Below, piece by piece: positions 16,896-24,737 of a stretch of 44,507 nucleotides of DNA. The first letter of the stretch is position 1. The number at the start of each line of letters is the position of its first letter. Made by a program: the position numbers and the translations under genes. Source of the stretch: an uncultured Duncaniella sp. (lineage in GTDB: Bacteria; Bacteroidota; Bacteroidia; Bacteroidales; Muribaculaceae); contig CAJUGS010000029.1 of NCBI GenBank assembly GCA_910586305.1, forward strand, positions 1-44,507, written 5' to 3'. The notes below the pieces were generated by a model. That model searched no databases. It saw only the letters and a list, made by a program, of their open reading frames with translations, and was not told the DNA's origin.

Positions 16896-18278
16896 TCACT
16901 CTTGGGGAGAACCTCCGAGAGCTTTATATAGGTCTATGAGAGCCACAAGTGCGTCGCCTTGTGAGGCTACGATTGCGTTAGCGCAGTTTAACCAGTTGAT
17001 TTGGGCGTTCTCGACATTGGTAAATGCTGTAAGTCCCTGTGTATAGAGATCAAGGGAGAGGGTGAAGGCTTCATGACTGTCTTGAAGCACATGGCGCTGC
17101 ATTTCGACGGTTTTCACCGCTGCGCTATAGGCCAGGAGTGCATTGTTGACTTCTTCCACGGCATTCATTACAACGAGATTATAGTTGTCTATTCCTGCTT
17201 CCATCTGTTGTCTGGCTCTGGCGAGTGCATATTTGCGTCCCATGCCTTCAAACAGGCTCCATGACAGTGTAGGACCGATGGAATAAGACAGACTCCCTGA
17301 GTCGAAAAGTTTGTCGGCTTTTTCCGATTCGACTCCTATCGAACCTTCGAGCGAAAGAGTAGGGAGAAAGTCCTTTTTTGCAATACCGATTTGTGCTGCA
17401 TAACCTGCAAGTGTAGCCTCGGCCTGTGCGATGTCCGGACGACGGCGGAGCAGATTCATAGGAACTCCGGCTGGTATAATGCGATAGATGGTCGGAAGCT
17501 GCTCTTTGCGATTTGTGTCAAACGTGAGTGTCTCGGGATATTCTCCGATGAGTATCGCGAGTGCATTGAATGTCTCCTTGATCGAGGCCTCTATTTGTGG
17601 GATGGTCACCTCAGTGTTTCCGTAGACAACCCGTGCCTGTGCTACGTCGAGTTTTGACACGAGCCCCGCTTCGTGGCGAGCCTCGGTAATTTTGAGTACT
17701 TGGCCTTGTGACTCGAGATGCATACGTGCCACCTCAAGTTCAGTCTGATAGATACGGTAGTTTATATAATATGTGGCTATTTCGGCGGTCATTGCGAGCA
17801 TAGCTCCTCGATACTCTGCACGGCTCAAGTCCAAAGCCGCTTTTCCTGCTTTGACCTGGGAATTTATTTTGCCGAAAAGATCTATTTCCCAATTCATCTT
17901 GGCGCCAAGAGAGAAGACGTTGGCCTCTGTATTGTGTGATTTGGTACGGGCATATCCGGCATTTACCCCGATAGATGGATAGTAGCTGCTCTTTGCTGAG
18001 GACAGTGAGAGTCGTGCCATTTCAATACGTCGCATTGTCTGCGATACATTGAGGTTGCGTTCCATACCCAGGTGGATGAGAGAATCGAGGGTTGGATCGG
18101 CAAATGATTTCCACCATTCCGTGTCACCCGGAAAGGCTTCCATTTCAATTCCGGTATAAATCCACTGTTCCGGCACCGGAGTGCGAAGATACCGCTCGGT
18201 ATCTTCTTCGGCCCGGATAATGGCTGGGAAGAAGGTGGTAATGAGACAGACAGTCAAAACGTGGAGTATAATTCTCAT
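16896..18278 (-). CDS. RND efflux outer-membrane factor (TolC/OprM-like)
   Basis: This 460-residue protein has two outer-membrane efflux repeats, the second starting near the GVPMNLLRRRPDIAQAEATLAGYAAQIGIAKKDFLPTLSLEGS region typical of OprM/NodT-like channels. It would trimerise into a beta-barrel plus periplasmic alpha-tunnel. The signal peptide is cleaved after IIRA; no lipobox cysteine is seen, although many NodT-type members are lipoproteins. It is the first gene of the operon, before the adaptor and transporter, the reverse of the more common adaptor-transporter-channel order. A possible -7 element (TACATTTG on the minus strand, 18381-18388) lies about 100 bases upstream without a good -33. 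Confidence 0.93.
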   Translation of the reverse strand: MRIILHVLTVCLITTFFPAIIRAEEDTERYLRTPVPEQWIYTGIEMEAFPGDTEWWKSFADPTLDSLIHLGMERNLNVSQTMRRIEMARLSLSSAKSSYYPSIGVNAGYARTKSHNTEANVFSLGAKMNWEIDLFGKINSQVKAGKAALDLSRAEYRGAMLAMTAEIATYYINYRIYQTELEVARMHLESQGQVLKITEARHEAGLVSKLDVAQARVVYGNTEVTIPQIEASIKETFNALAILIGEYPETLTFDTNRKEQLPTIYRIIPAGVPMNLLRRRPDIAQAEATLAGYAAQIGIAKKDFLPTLSLEGSIGVESEKADKLFDSGSLSYSIGPTLSWSLFEGMGRKYALARARQQMEAGIDNYNLVVMNAVEEVNNALLAYSAAVKTVEMQRHVLQDSHEAFTLSLDLYTQGLTAFTNVENAQINWLNCANAIVASQGDALVALIDLYKALGGSPQE

Positions 18279-18596
18279 GATGAAATCTTATTTAGATTAG
18301 AACGCCACAGCCGGTTTTTTGGTTCTGAAATATTTTGAAAATGGTTGTCGTGCAGTGGAGACAATCCGTAGAGAATATTTCAAATGTATCGGTATTGCAG
18401 ATCAGTGCCGGATATGAGAATCATATTTGAAATGCTGAAAAGCGCATGAAAAAGAGTACACGTTTTATCAAAATATGGCACTTTTTTGACTTTAACATTA
18501 TTTAAGCCTATTTTCAGATTGTAACTTGTCTATTATTTTTCGGACATATAAGGTGCGGTAAATCACCGTGTTTTTAAAAAATAACAATTATTTAAC

Positions 18597-18620
18597 ACAA
18601 AAAGTGCCTCTGACGGCACT
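18597..18620 (-). terminator. Probable terminator of the PagL-like operon
   Basis: On the minus strand, AGTGCC-GTCAGA-GGCACT is followed directly by TTTTG. It lies 240 bases past the stop of the PagL-like gene with no other minus-strand gene between, so that operon may carry a long 3' untranslated region. Confidence 0.6.
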
Positions 18621-18649
18621 GTAATGAGGGTTAAAGGAAATTTAACCTA

Positions 18650-18681
18650 TTTGGATTTGTGGTTTTTCTGTCTTAACTTTG
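18650..18681 (+). promoter_or_regulatory. Vegetative promoter of a probable small RNA
   Basis: The -33 element TTTG (18650-18653), 20 bases and the -7 element TAACTTTG (18674-18681) match the consensus perfectly. No protein gene starts downstream on this strand for more than 5 kb. Confidence 0.75.
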
Positions 18682-18687
18682 TGATGC

Positions 18688-18835
18688 AAAATAAGAGAGC
18701 AACTATCATTCAATGATAGAACAAGGAAATGATTAAATAGACAAGCATTTGTTTAGACATTTATAAATCCACTGACGTTAAGTACTATGTGTAAGCTGCG
18801 AAGGGTGACCGTGAGGCCGCTCTTCGCTATTTTTA
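18688..18835 (+). ncRNA. Candidate small RNA of about 148 bases
   Basis: The start is inferred from the promoter at 18650-18681 and the end from the terminator at 18798-18835. A perfect hairpin CTATCAT-TCA-ATGATAG lies at 18703-18719. Only tiny reading frames occur inside: a 10-codon frame whose ATG (18684) precedes the inferred start, a 3-codon frame, and a 36-codon frame starting near the terminator, so a coding role is unlikely. It is antisense to the inferred 3' untranslated region of the PagL-like operon. I do not recognise a known RNA family. The exact start base is approximate. Confidence 0.5.
18798..18835 (+). terminator. Terminator of the candidate small RNA
   Basis: The stem GCGAAG/CTTCGC (18798-18803 with 18822-18827) is followed by TATTTTTATAT on the plus strand. 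The opposite strand shows no T-run after the stem, so it acts on plus-strand transcripts. Confidence 0.65.
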
Positions 18836-18860
18836 TATATCGGAATGTGTCGTTGAAATA

Positions 18861-20072
18861 TTACAGACGCAGGCCGAGTCCGAGCATTAGATTTTGAGGG
18901 TCTTTGAATTTGCCAAGGCGGTAGCCTGTATTGATGTATATGTGTTTTGTGATAAAGGTTTTCAATGTCAGCGACTGGTAGAAACGCCTCTCGCCACGAG
19001 GATTGAGAATGTTGTACCCGAGTCCGGCGTTGACTGTGAATATGGGCATTGTAAGTTCGGCATGGGCTGACAGTCCAATATTAAGTTGTTTGTGGAAAGG
19101 CGGGCGTATAAACTTTATGTTATCGCCGAAAGTTCCATCTACCCAGCGTCTGTCAAGGTCAGCGCTTTCGTCCCATTGTACATCGAGTGCGGGGCCGACA
19201 GCAACCCATCTGTTGAGTCGGCGCATAGGTGATAGCCCGAGTCCGACTACCGCGAATTTACCGGGGCATACTACAGGTTCACTTGTTTCCACTATGCGTT
19301 TGCGCCAAGCTCCGAAAACTGTTATATCATACATCCACTCCGGACGGTCAGCCTCTTCTTTCAACTTTGCAGAAGGTTTTGGCGAATATCCTTTTATTGG
19401 ATCGATGTTATAGGATATTCCCAAGGATAGGCCTGCTGAGTTTGCTCCGGCATTCGGTATAGAGGTGTTGCCATTTGAGAAATGTGTTGCCTCGATACCG
19501 ACTGAAATGTCCCAGCAGGATGATAGAGAGTACAGTGCTTTGATGCCAAGTGACATATGGGCTGTGACCGATGTCGAGGCTACGGCGTTTGTCTCGGCTT
19601 CGAACTCGTCATAGTGTTTCCATCCGAAGGCCGCTCCGAATTTCCATTCATATCCGATACGCAATCTATTGTTGACACGGAATATCGGTGCGCCTTGATA
19701 TACATAGGCAGAGATGGGTGTGCCGAGGAGTGCGGGGCTGAAGAAGGTCGTAGCTCCTATGCCTATTCCCTGGTATGTGTCGCGGTATAGTATGTCCTCT
19801 CTCGTGGCCGGATTGAATGAAAAACCGATACGGAATGCTCCTGACAGGCTTGCGGAGATTCGTTTGTCCTGGGGGTTATTGCCACGGAGAAACGTGTTAG
19901 TGCCTGGAACAAAGGCCGGTGTTGTTTCAAATTCTACCTTAAACTGTGGTTTACGGCTAAACCAGTGTGGCGGAATTGTGTCTGAAGAAGCGGCAGATAT
20001 AACCTCCGCGTTCAAAGTAATGAGTATTGACAGGATGACAATCCGATTAATCATTTTCGACAGTGATTTCAT
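18861..20072 (-). CDS. PagL-like lipid A deacylase / acyloxyacyl hydrolase barrel
   Basis: This 403-residue exported protein has a signal peptide ending near ISA (residue 27) and alternating beta-strand patterns ending in LMLGLGLRL, as in outer-membrane barrels. The segment GIEATHFSNGNTSIPNAG carries the His197-x-Ser199-Asn200 pattern of PagL lipid A 3-O-deacylases. The third catalytic residue, a Glu 14 residues after the His in Pseudomonas PagL, would fall on Asn211, so catalysis needs testing. It is about twice the length of classical PagL. It follows the lipoprotein gene with overlap: 26 bases with the ATG at 20072, or 8 bases with the in-frame ATG at 20054; both leave a good signal peptide. 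The pair is probably controlled from 21013-21038. Confidence 0.75.
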   Translation of the reverse strand: MKSLSKMINRIVILSILITLNAEVISAASSDTIPPHWFSRKPQFKVEFETTPAFVPGTNTFLRGNNPQDKRISASLSGAFRIGFSFNPATREDILYRDTYQGIGIGATTFFSPALLGTPISAYVYQGAPIFRVNNRLRIGYEWKFGAAFGWKHYDEFEAETNAVASTSVTAHMSLGIKALYSLSSCWDISVGIEATHFSNGNTSIPNAGANSAGLSLGISYNIDPIKGYSPKPSAKLKEEADRPEWMYDITVFGAWRKRIVETSEPVVCPGKFAVVGLGLSPMRRLNRWVAVGPALDVQWDESADLDRRWVDGTFGDNIKFIRPPFHKQLNIGLSAHAELTMPIFTVNAGLGYNILNPRGERRFYQSLTLKTFITKHIYINTGYRLGKFKDPQNLMLGLGLRL

Positions 20073-20976
20073 GGCGGGTAGGATGGAAGGCAGACATATT
20101 GTAATTGGTGGCTATTTGTCGTTCGGAGTCTGTAACGTTTACAAACCAGATTGTTCCAATGGCTTTGACCTCGCTGTAGAATACACGGACTGTTATAGTT
20201 CCTTTCGATTTGGGAGGAAGTGTCACGCGTACATTTTTGCTTGATTGTATTGCTTCGTAGGAACAACGATAGCCGAGGAGTATGGTGTAGTTGTTGTCAT
20301 ACAACATCCAGTTATCGTTATAGTAGACAGGGAGAGGAATGGAAATTGTGAGTCCCTCTGCCCATTCTTCGGACGGTTCCACCAGTACTTCGGGCGGCCT
20401 GGTGAGTTCGTATGGCTTGAGATCCATGTAGGCAGGTACGTCACCCTCATTGGTGAAGCGGATTGTGCGTTCGAGAGTTTTTTCATTTCCGACAGGAATG
20501 AGATCTGAATCAAATTGTTCCATTAGGAATTCCAGTGGTCTGCCGGGTTGAATTGCAATCTGTAAGAGCTTTGTTCCGGATTCATACTCCAGTCTGACTG
20601 TCCAGTGTGATTCCATTTCGAGGTTGTTATAAAAGCTCGTGAAGTAAAGCATCTCACCAACAATGGATAGTGTGAAATACTCTCGCTGGCTCTGATAGCA
20701 TATCTGTGCTATCTCAGATTTGGGCGAATTTGCCGGAATGGGATGTCCTTCGTTGTCATAGTAAGTGAAATTGTCGGACAGAGATATGTCGTGGTCAATG
20801 CTCATGCTTTTCAGTCCTGTCTTGGAAATCGGCTGGTTGAACTGTCCTCCGTCTCCGTAAACAGTTGCTTCAATTTTGTCCGGAAGAATCAGACTGTCGA
20901 CAAATATGTCGCTATTGCATCCGGTCAAAAGCAATAGCATAATTAGCAATGTGAGAAGATATTTTTTATGTGACAT
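20047..20976 (-). CDS. Unrecognised lipoprotein coupled to the PagL-like gene
   Basis: This 309-residue protein has a clear lipoprotein signal (MLLLLTGC, lipid at Cys20). The rest is predicted mainly beta: a segment at about 100-160 and a C-terminal stretch of short hydrophobic strands (about 165-309) of the kind seen in Ig-like or fimbrial-associated lipoproteins. I recognise no family with confidence. Its stop overlaps the start of the PagL-like barrel gene, so the two are probably translated together and act at the outer membrane. The upstream region holds an ECF-like promoter (21013-21038) and a palindrome GTCTATA-A-TATAGAC (21001-21015). Function unknown. Confidence 0.8.
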   Translation of the reverse strand: MSHKKYLLTLLIMLLLLTGCNSDIFVDSLILPDKIEATVYGDGGQFNQPISKTGLKSMSIDHDISLSDNFTYYDNEGHPIPANSPKSEIAQICYQSQREYFTLSIVGEMLYFTSFYNNLEMESHWTVRLEYESGTKLLQIAIQPGRPLEFLMEQFDSDLIPVGNEKTLERTIRFTNEGDVPAYMDLKPYELTRPPEVLVEPSEEWAEGLTISIPLPVYYNDNWMLYDNNYTILLGYRCSYEAIQSSKNVRVTLPPKSKGTITVRVFYSEVKAIGTIWFVNVTDSERQIATNYNMSAFHPTRHEITVEND

Positions 20977-21000
20977 TGATGTGGCCAGTTTATAGTGTCT

Positions 21001-21015
21001 GTCTATAATATAGAC
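21001..21015. promoter_or_regulatory. Palindrome upstream of the lipoprotein operon
   Basis: GTCTATA-A-TATAGAC is a perfect 7-bp inverted repeat. It overlaps the -10 element of the ECF-like promoter and the expected start of transcription, 25 bases upstream of the lipoprotein ATG. It could be a repressor site or a 5' hairpin in the mRNA. Confidence 0.4.
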
Positions 21016-21038
21016 GTAAAAAAGGCCTGTTTATTACA
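21013..21038 (-). promoter_or_regulatory. ECF-like promoter of the lipoprotein/PagL-like operon
   Basis: On the minus strand TGTAAT (21033-21038), exactly 16 bases, then CGTC (21013-21016). It differs in one base from TGTAAC-N16-CGTC before the ECF sigma gene and htrA. The leader would be about 30 bases, as for htrA. The mismatch falls in the usually conserved AAC, so alone it would be weak evidence. Confidence 0.4.
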
Positions 21039-21049
21039 TGGATATGTGT

Positions 21050-21081
21050 AAAAAAACCCTGTCGCATTGGCTGCGGCAGGG
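21050..21081 (-). terminator. Terminator of the 158-residue lipoprotein gene
   Basis: On the minus strand CCCTGCCGC-AGCCAAT-GCGACAGGG (9 bp with one wobble pair) is followed by seven T. It starts 28 bases after the gene's stop. Confidence 0.85.
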
Positions 21082-21108
21082 CTCCAGGGAAAGAGAGAGA
21101 ATGAGCAA

Positions 21109-21585
21109 TTAATCACCGTCGGTCACACGGACATCGGGTGTAAGTGTGCCTGAGCCTTCCTCGGGGGTATCGCCTTCGGTCGGTTCGGTCACGTTGAACC
21201 TGAACTGTGCGAGAGCGAAACCAATTTCTTTGTCGACCTGATATACTGTGGTTCGGACACCAAGTGTGTGTTCGCCTATTTTCATACCTGTTGTGTTGAT
21301 TTCAGTTGCGAAAGGAACAAGAACGGTGGAATAAAACGGTAGGCCGTCGACATAATATATTGTCTGACCCAATGTGGCCTGCTTTGTACCCTCGGCAGGG
21401 GTGACCTTTAGAGCATCGATGTATAATATTTGACCCTGTTCCACTGAGAGGACTCCGTCCTGCTCGGTGGCGCCCGAGTATTCGATTGACAATGTCACGT
21501 TCGGTAGATCTTTGTCGTCATTGTCACACGATGTCACCATGACGGCTAATAGCGGGAGCATCAAGAGATAAAGTAGTTTTTTCAT
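21109..21585 (-). CDS. Small unrecognised lipoprotein
   Basis: This 158-residue protein has a lipoprotein signal (LAVMVTSC, lipid at about Cys20) followed by an acidic DNDDKD stretch, as in surface-exposed Bacteroidetes lipoproteins, where acidic residues just after the cysteine favour export. The body (about 30-133) alternates short beta segments (VTLSIEYSGATEQ, TLGQTIYYVDGLPF, GEHTLGVRTTVYQV) and resembles an Ig-like fold. The tail is Glu/Gly/Thr-rich. It has its own terminator. No clear promoter is visible before it, though the region upstream (21586-21767) holds a long hairpin. No function can be assigned. Confidence 0.78.
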   Translation of the reverse strand: MKKLLYLLMLPLLAVMVTSCDNDDKDLPNVTLSIEYSGATEQDGVLSVEQGQILYIDALKVTPAEGTKQATLGQTIYYVDGLPFYSTVLVPFATEINTTGMKIGEHTLGVRTTVYQVDKEIGFALAQFRFNVTEPTEGDTPEEGSGTLTPDVRVTDGD

Positions 21586-21657
21586 AATAACAGTTGCTTT
21601 AAATAAGTGAGTTTTGAGTTAATTCATTTGAGAAAGAACAGAAGAAGTGGATGTGTC

Positions 21658-21748
21658 CGCATCCGTGGAGCGGGACACGTATATACATCTCGGATAAAAT
21701 GAAATTCCGATTTGTGTATATGTGCCCCGACCCTCTGTGCCGGATGTG
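21658..21748. repeat. Long imperfect hairpin downstream of clpB
   Basis: The arms 21671-21695 and 21704-21729 pair over about 22 positions with a few wobbles and mismatches (for example CGGG-ACACGTATATACA with its partner ending CCCCG). The outer bases CATCCG (21660-21665) and CGGATG (21741-21746) extend it. There is no T-run on either side. It may end or protect the clpB message, or act in the leader of the small lipoprotein gene. Confidence 0.45.
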
Positions 21749-21767
21749 TGTGGAATGGAGGCGCGTG

Positions 21768-24356
21768 TCAGTTCTTGAATATTATGTCGTTGCCGTCATA
21801 GTCGATTATGATCGGATGTTCACGGTCAACCTTCTGAGACAGGATATCCTTGGATAGCTGGTTGAGTACCATACGGTGAATGACTCGTTTGACAGGACGT
21901 GCTCCGAATTCAGGGTCATAGCCCTCCTCTGCGAGGAATTTCAAGGCTGCCGGTGTCACCTCCAGTCGTATGCCGTTTGTGGCGAGCATCTTCTGGATGG
22001 ACTTAATCTGCAGACCGACAATTTCTTCAATCTCAGCCTCGTTGAGCGGAGTGAACATGATAATCTCGTCGATACGGTTGAGAAACTCAGGACGGATGGT
22101 CTGTTTGAGCAGTTCGAGAACTTCTGACTTTGTTTTCTCTATGGTTTCTCCACGGTTTTCAGCGGTCATTTTGGCGAAGTTTTCGCGAATCACGTGAGAA
22201 CCCATGTTTGAAGTCATGATTATTATAGTGTTCTTAAAGTTGACCATACGGCCCTTATTGTCGGTGAGTCGGCCATCGTCGAGTACCTGGAGAAGTATGT
22301 TGAACACGTCGGGATGAGCTTTCTCGATTTCATCGAAAAGAACTACAGAGTAGGGCTTGCGACGCACTGCTTCGGTGAGCTGGCCGCCTTCATCATATCC
22401 AACATATCCCGGAGGCGCGCCGACGAGTCGGCTGACGGCGTGCTTTTCCTGATACTCGCTCATGTCGATTCGTGTCATCATATTCTCATCGTCAAACAGA
22501 TACTCTGCAAGAGCTTTGGCGAGCTCAGTCTTACCGACACCGGTGGTGCCGAGAAATATGAATGATCCGATGGGGCGACGGGGGTCGTTTAGTCCGGCTC
22601 GCGAACGACGTACTGCGTCGGCTATGGCACGTATGGCATCGTTCTGACCCACTACTCGGCTGTGTAACTCGTCCTCGAGATGGAGCAGTTTTTCTTTTTC
22701 GCTCTGCACCATTTTGTTGACCGGAATCCCGGTCCATCGAGATACGACATCGGCAATGTCTTCGGAATCAACTTCTTCTTTGATGAAGGCTTTTTCGCCT
22801 TGCATTTCTTTTAGTTGAGCCTGTATGCGGGTATTCTCGTCCTCTTTTTCGCGTATTCTGGAGTAACGGATTTCTGCCACTTTGGCATAGTCGCCTTCGC
22901 GTTCGGCGCGTTCGGCATCGAAATTGAGTTGCTCAATGTCGATTTTATTCTGCTGGATTTTGTTTATTAAGTCTTTTTCGGCCTTCCATTTTGCTGTGAG
23001 GTCGCGTTCGCGATCGCGCAGATCGGCAAGTTCCTTCTCGATGTCGCGCACTTTAGGCTCGTCGCCTTCGCGCTTTATGGCTTCTCGCTCAATCTCTTTC
23101 TGGGCGATGAGTCGAGAAATCTCGTCAAGAGCCTGTGGGACGGAGTCGATTTCCAAACGGAGTTTTGATGCCGCTTCGTCTACGAGGTCAATGGCCTTGT
23201 CGGGAAGGAATCGATCGGTGATATAGCGCTCTGAGAGGGTGACAGCAGCGATAATCGCCTCGTCGCGGATGCGCACTTTGTGGTGGTTCTCGTAGCGTTC
23301 CTTCAGACCTCGGAGAATTGCGATTGCTGCAGCCTCGTCTGGCTCATTTACCATTACCTTTTGGAAGCGTCGTTCCAAGGCTTTGTCTTTTTCGAAATAC
23401 TTCTGATATTCGTCGAGAGTAGTGGCTCCGATTGAACGGAGTTCGCCACGTGCCAGTGCCGGCTTGAGGATATTGGCGGCATCCATGGCTCCCTCTCCCT
23501 TTCCGGCACCCACGAGAGTGTGGATTTCATCGATGAATAGGATGATTTCGCCGTCGGCGCTTGTCACCTCATTGACGATTGCTTTCAGTCGCTCCTCAAA
23601 TTCACCTTTGTATTTGGCGCCTGCAACCAATGCGCCCATATCGAGAGAGAAGATCTGTTTGCTGCGGAGATTCTCAGGCACATCGCCTCGCACTATGCGC
23701 TGGGCAAGTCCTTCGGCGATGGCTGTCTTGCCTGTGCCTGGTTCTCCGATAAGCATTGGATTGTTTTTAGTGCGTCGGGAAAGTATCTGCAGCACACGGC
23801 GAATCTCGTCGTCACGTCCGATAACAGGATCAAGCTTCCCTTCGCGTGCCCTCTCGTTGAGATTTATAGCATACTTCGAGAGGGCCTGATATGTGTCCTC
23901 TGCACCTTGATCGGTGGCTTTCTTGCCCTTGCGCAGCTCAGCTATGGCTGCCTCAAGTTCGCGTTGGCTCAATCCGGCATCCTTAAGGACTGTCGAGGCC
24001 GGAGAGTTGACCGAGAAGATGGCAAGAAGGAGTGCTTCGAGTGTCACGTACTCATCTCCCTGCTTCTTTGCGAAGTCGAGAGCTTTCTGGAGGACATCGT
24101 TGGAAGTACGGCTGAGGTATGGTTCGCCTCCGGATACGCGTGGTTCGGCGGCGATTTTCTCATCAATCTGTCGCATCAAGGTGGCGGAGCTCGCGCCGAC
24201 CTTGGAGAATATGAAATTGACGAGTGATTCTCCCTCGGTCATGACTCCCTTTAGGAGGTGTATGGGTTCGATGGCCTGATTGCCCGAACTCCGGGCAATT
24301 TCTACGGCTTTCTGTATAGCTTCCTGAGACTTAATGGTGAAGTTATTGAAGTTCAT
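21768..24356 (-). CDS. clpB: ATP-dependent disaggregase ClpB
   Basis: This 862-residue AAA+ unfoldase has the standard ClpB layout: N-terminal Clp_N domain (about 1-145), first AAA+ module with Walker A GEPGTGKTA, coiled-coil middle domain (about 400-530), second AAA+ module with Walker A GTTGVGKTE, and a C-terminal D2-small domain. It works with DnaK/DnaJ to pull proteins out of aggregates in the cytoplasm. There is no ClpP-binding loop. The length is normal. A sigma54-like element lies 42-58 bases upstream of the ATG, rather than a standard vegetative promoter. Confidence 0.97.
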   Translation of the reverse strand: MNFNNFTIKSQEAIQKAVEIARSSGNQAIEPIHLLKGVMTEGESLVNFIFSKVGASSATLMRQIDEKIAAEPRVSGGEPYLSRTSNDVLQKALDFAKKQGDEYVTLEALLLAIFSVNSPASTVLKDAGLSQRELEAAIAELRKGKKATDQGAEDTYQALSKYAINLNERAREGKLDPVIGRDDEIRRVLQILSRRTKNNPMLIGEPGTGKTAIAEGLAQRIVRGDVPENLRSKQIFSLDMGALVAGAKYKGEFEERLKAIVNEVTSADGEIILFIDEIHTLVGAGKGEGAMDAANILKPALARGELRSIGATTLDEYQKYFEKDKALERRFQKVMVNEPDEAAAIAILRGLKERYENHHKVRIRDEAIIAAVTLSERYITDRFLPDKAIDLVDEAASKLRLEIDSVPQALDEISRLIAQKEIEREAIKREGDEPKVRDIEKELADLRDRERDLTAKWKAEKDLINKIQQNKIDIEQLNFDAERAEREGDYAKVAEIRYSRIREKEDENTRIQAQLKEMQGEKAFIKEEVDSEDIADVVSRWTGIPVNKMVQSEKEKLLHLEDELHSRVVGQNDAIRAIADAVRRSRAGLNDPRRPIGSFIFLGTTGVGKTELAKALAEYLFDDENMMTRIDMSEYQEKHAVSRLVGAPPGYVGYDEGGQLTEAVRRKPYSVVLFDEIEKAHPDVFNILLQVLDDGRLTDNKGRMVNFKNTIIIMTSNMGSHVIRENFAKMTAENRGETIEKTKSEVLELLKQTIRPEFLNRIDEIIMFTPLNEAEIEEIVGLQIKSIQKMLATNGIRLEVTPAALKFLAEEGYDPEFGARPVKRVIHRMVLNQLSKDILSQKVDREHPIIIDYDGNDIIFKN

Positions 24357-24397
24357 AAGCTTGCTTGATAGTTGAAGTGTTGTTTTTATACTATTCT

Positions 24398-24414
24398 AAC
24401 AAAAATCGTGCCAA
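24398..24414 (-). promoter_or_regulatory. Sigma54-like promoter motif before clpB
   Basis: On the minus strand the bases are TTGGCACGATTTTTGTT. The sigma54 (RpoN) consensus is TTGGCACG-N4-TTGC(A/T); only the C of the -12 GC differs. Transcription would begin about 32 bases before the ATG. An overlapping vegetative reading (GATTTTTG as a 7-of-8 -7 element, no -33) is the alternative. Confidence 0.35.
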
Positions 24415-24648
24415 TTAGTTTACAGTTTTTTGAAAATGAAGGAAAGACAGATAATGTTGTGGAGTAGGGGGGGTGGACTGCCGTCATCACACTTGGCAAG
24501 AGATTGAATAAGTATCAAACAACTGATCAATGTCAGCTAAATTGTGGTTGCATCACCATAAAAACGGTTACATTTAGCGGTATTCCGTAAAACAATTGTA
24601 TGATGTGTTTTGTAGACGCGTCCTGTTTTTGTCTCAGATTATATAACC

Positions 24649-24691
24649 GATTATCCCTATGGTATTTATTGCCGTTAGGGGATATCTTTTT
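24649..24691 (+). terminator. Orphan plus-strand terminator upstream of tetR
   Basis: ATCCCTA near 24653 pairs with TAGGGGAT near 24676-24683 around a loop of about 16 bases and is followed by ATCTTTTTG. No plus-strand gene precedes it in this intergenic region. It may end an unseen short transcript or shield the tetR promoter. Confidence 0.45.
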
Positions 24692-24737
24692 GTATAGTAG
24701 TCAATGATGACGACTTCTTTTAATATACATTTAGATT

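Larger units (their letters stand above)
18279..18860. other. Long intergenic region with regulatory RNA signals
   Basis: This 582-base stretch has no convincing protein gene. It holds, from left to right: an inverted repeat ATTTCAAAT/ATTTGAAAT (18377-18385 and 18425-18433) upstream of the efflux operon, an AT-rich part, a minus-strand terminator (18597-18620) for the PagL-like operon, a perfect plus-strand promoter (18650-18681) and a plus-strand terminator (18798-18835). The last two frame a probable small RNA. Confidence 0.6.

Noticed and set aside
18520..18545. TGTAAC followed by CGGA, resembling the ECF promoter
   Set aside because: The spacing is 15 and the -10 is CGGA instead of CGTC. 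No gene starts within a useful distance on that strand.
18787..18897. 36-codon frame MCKLRRVTV... on the plus strand
   Set aside because: It runs through the small-RNA terminator and into the antisense of the PagL-like gene, so it would not be fully transcribed.
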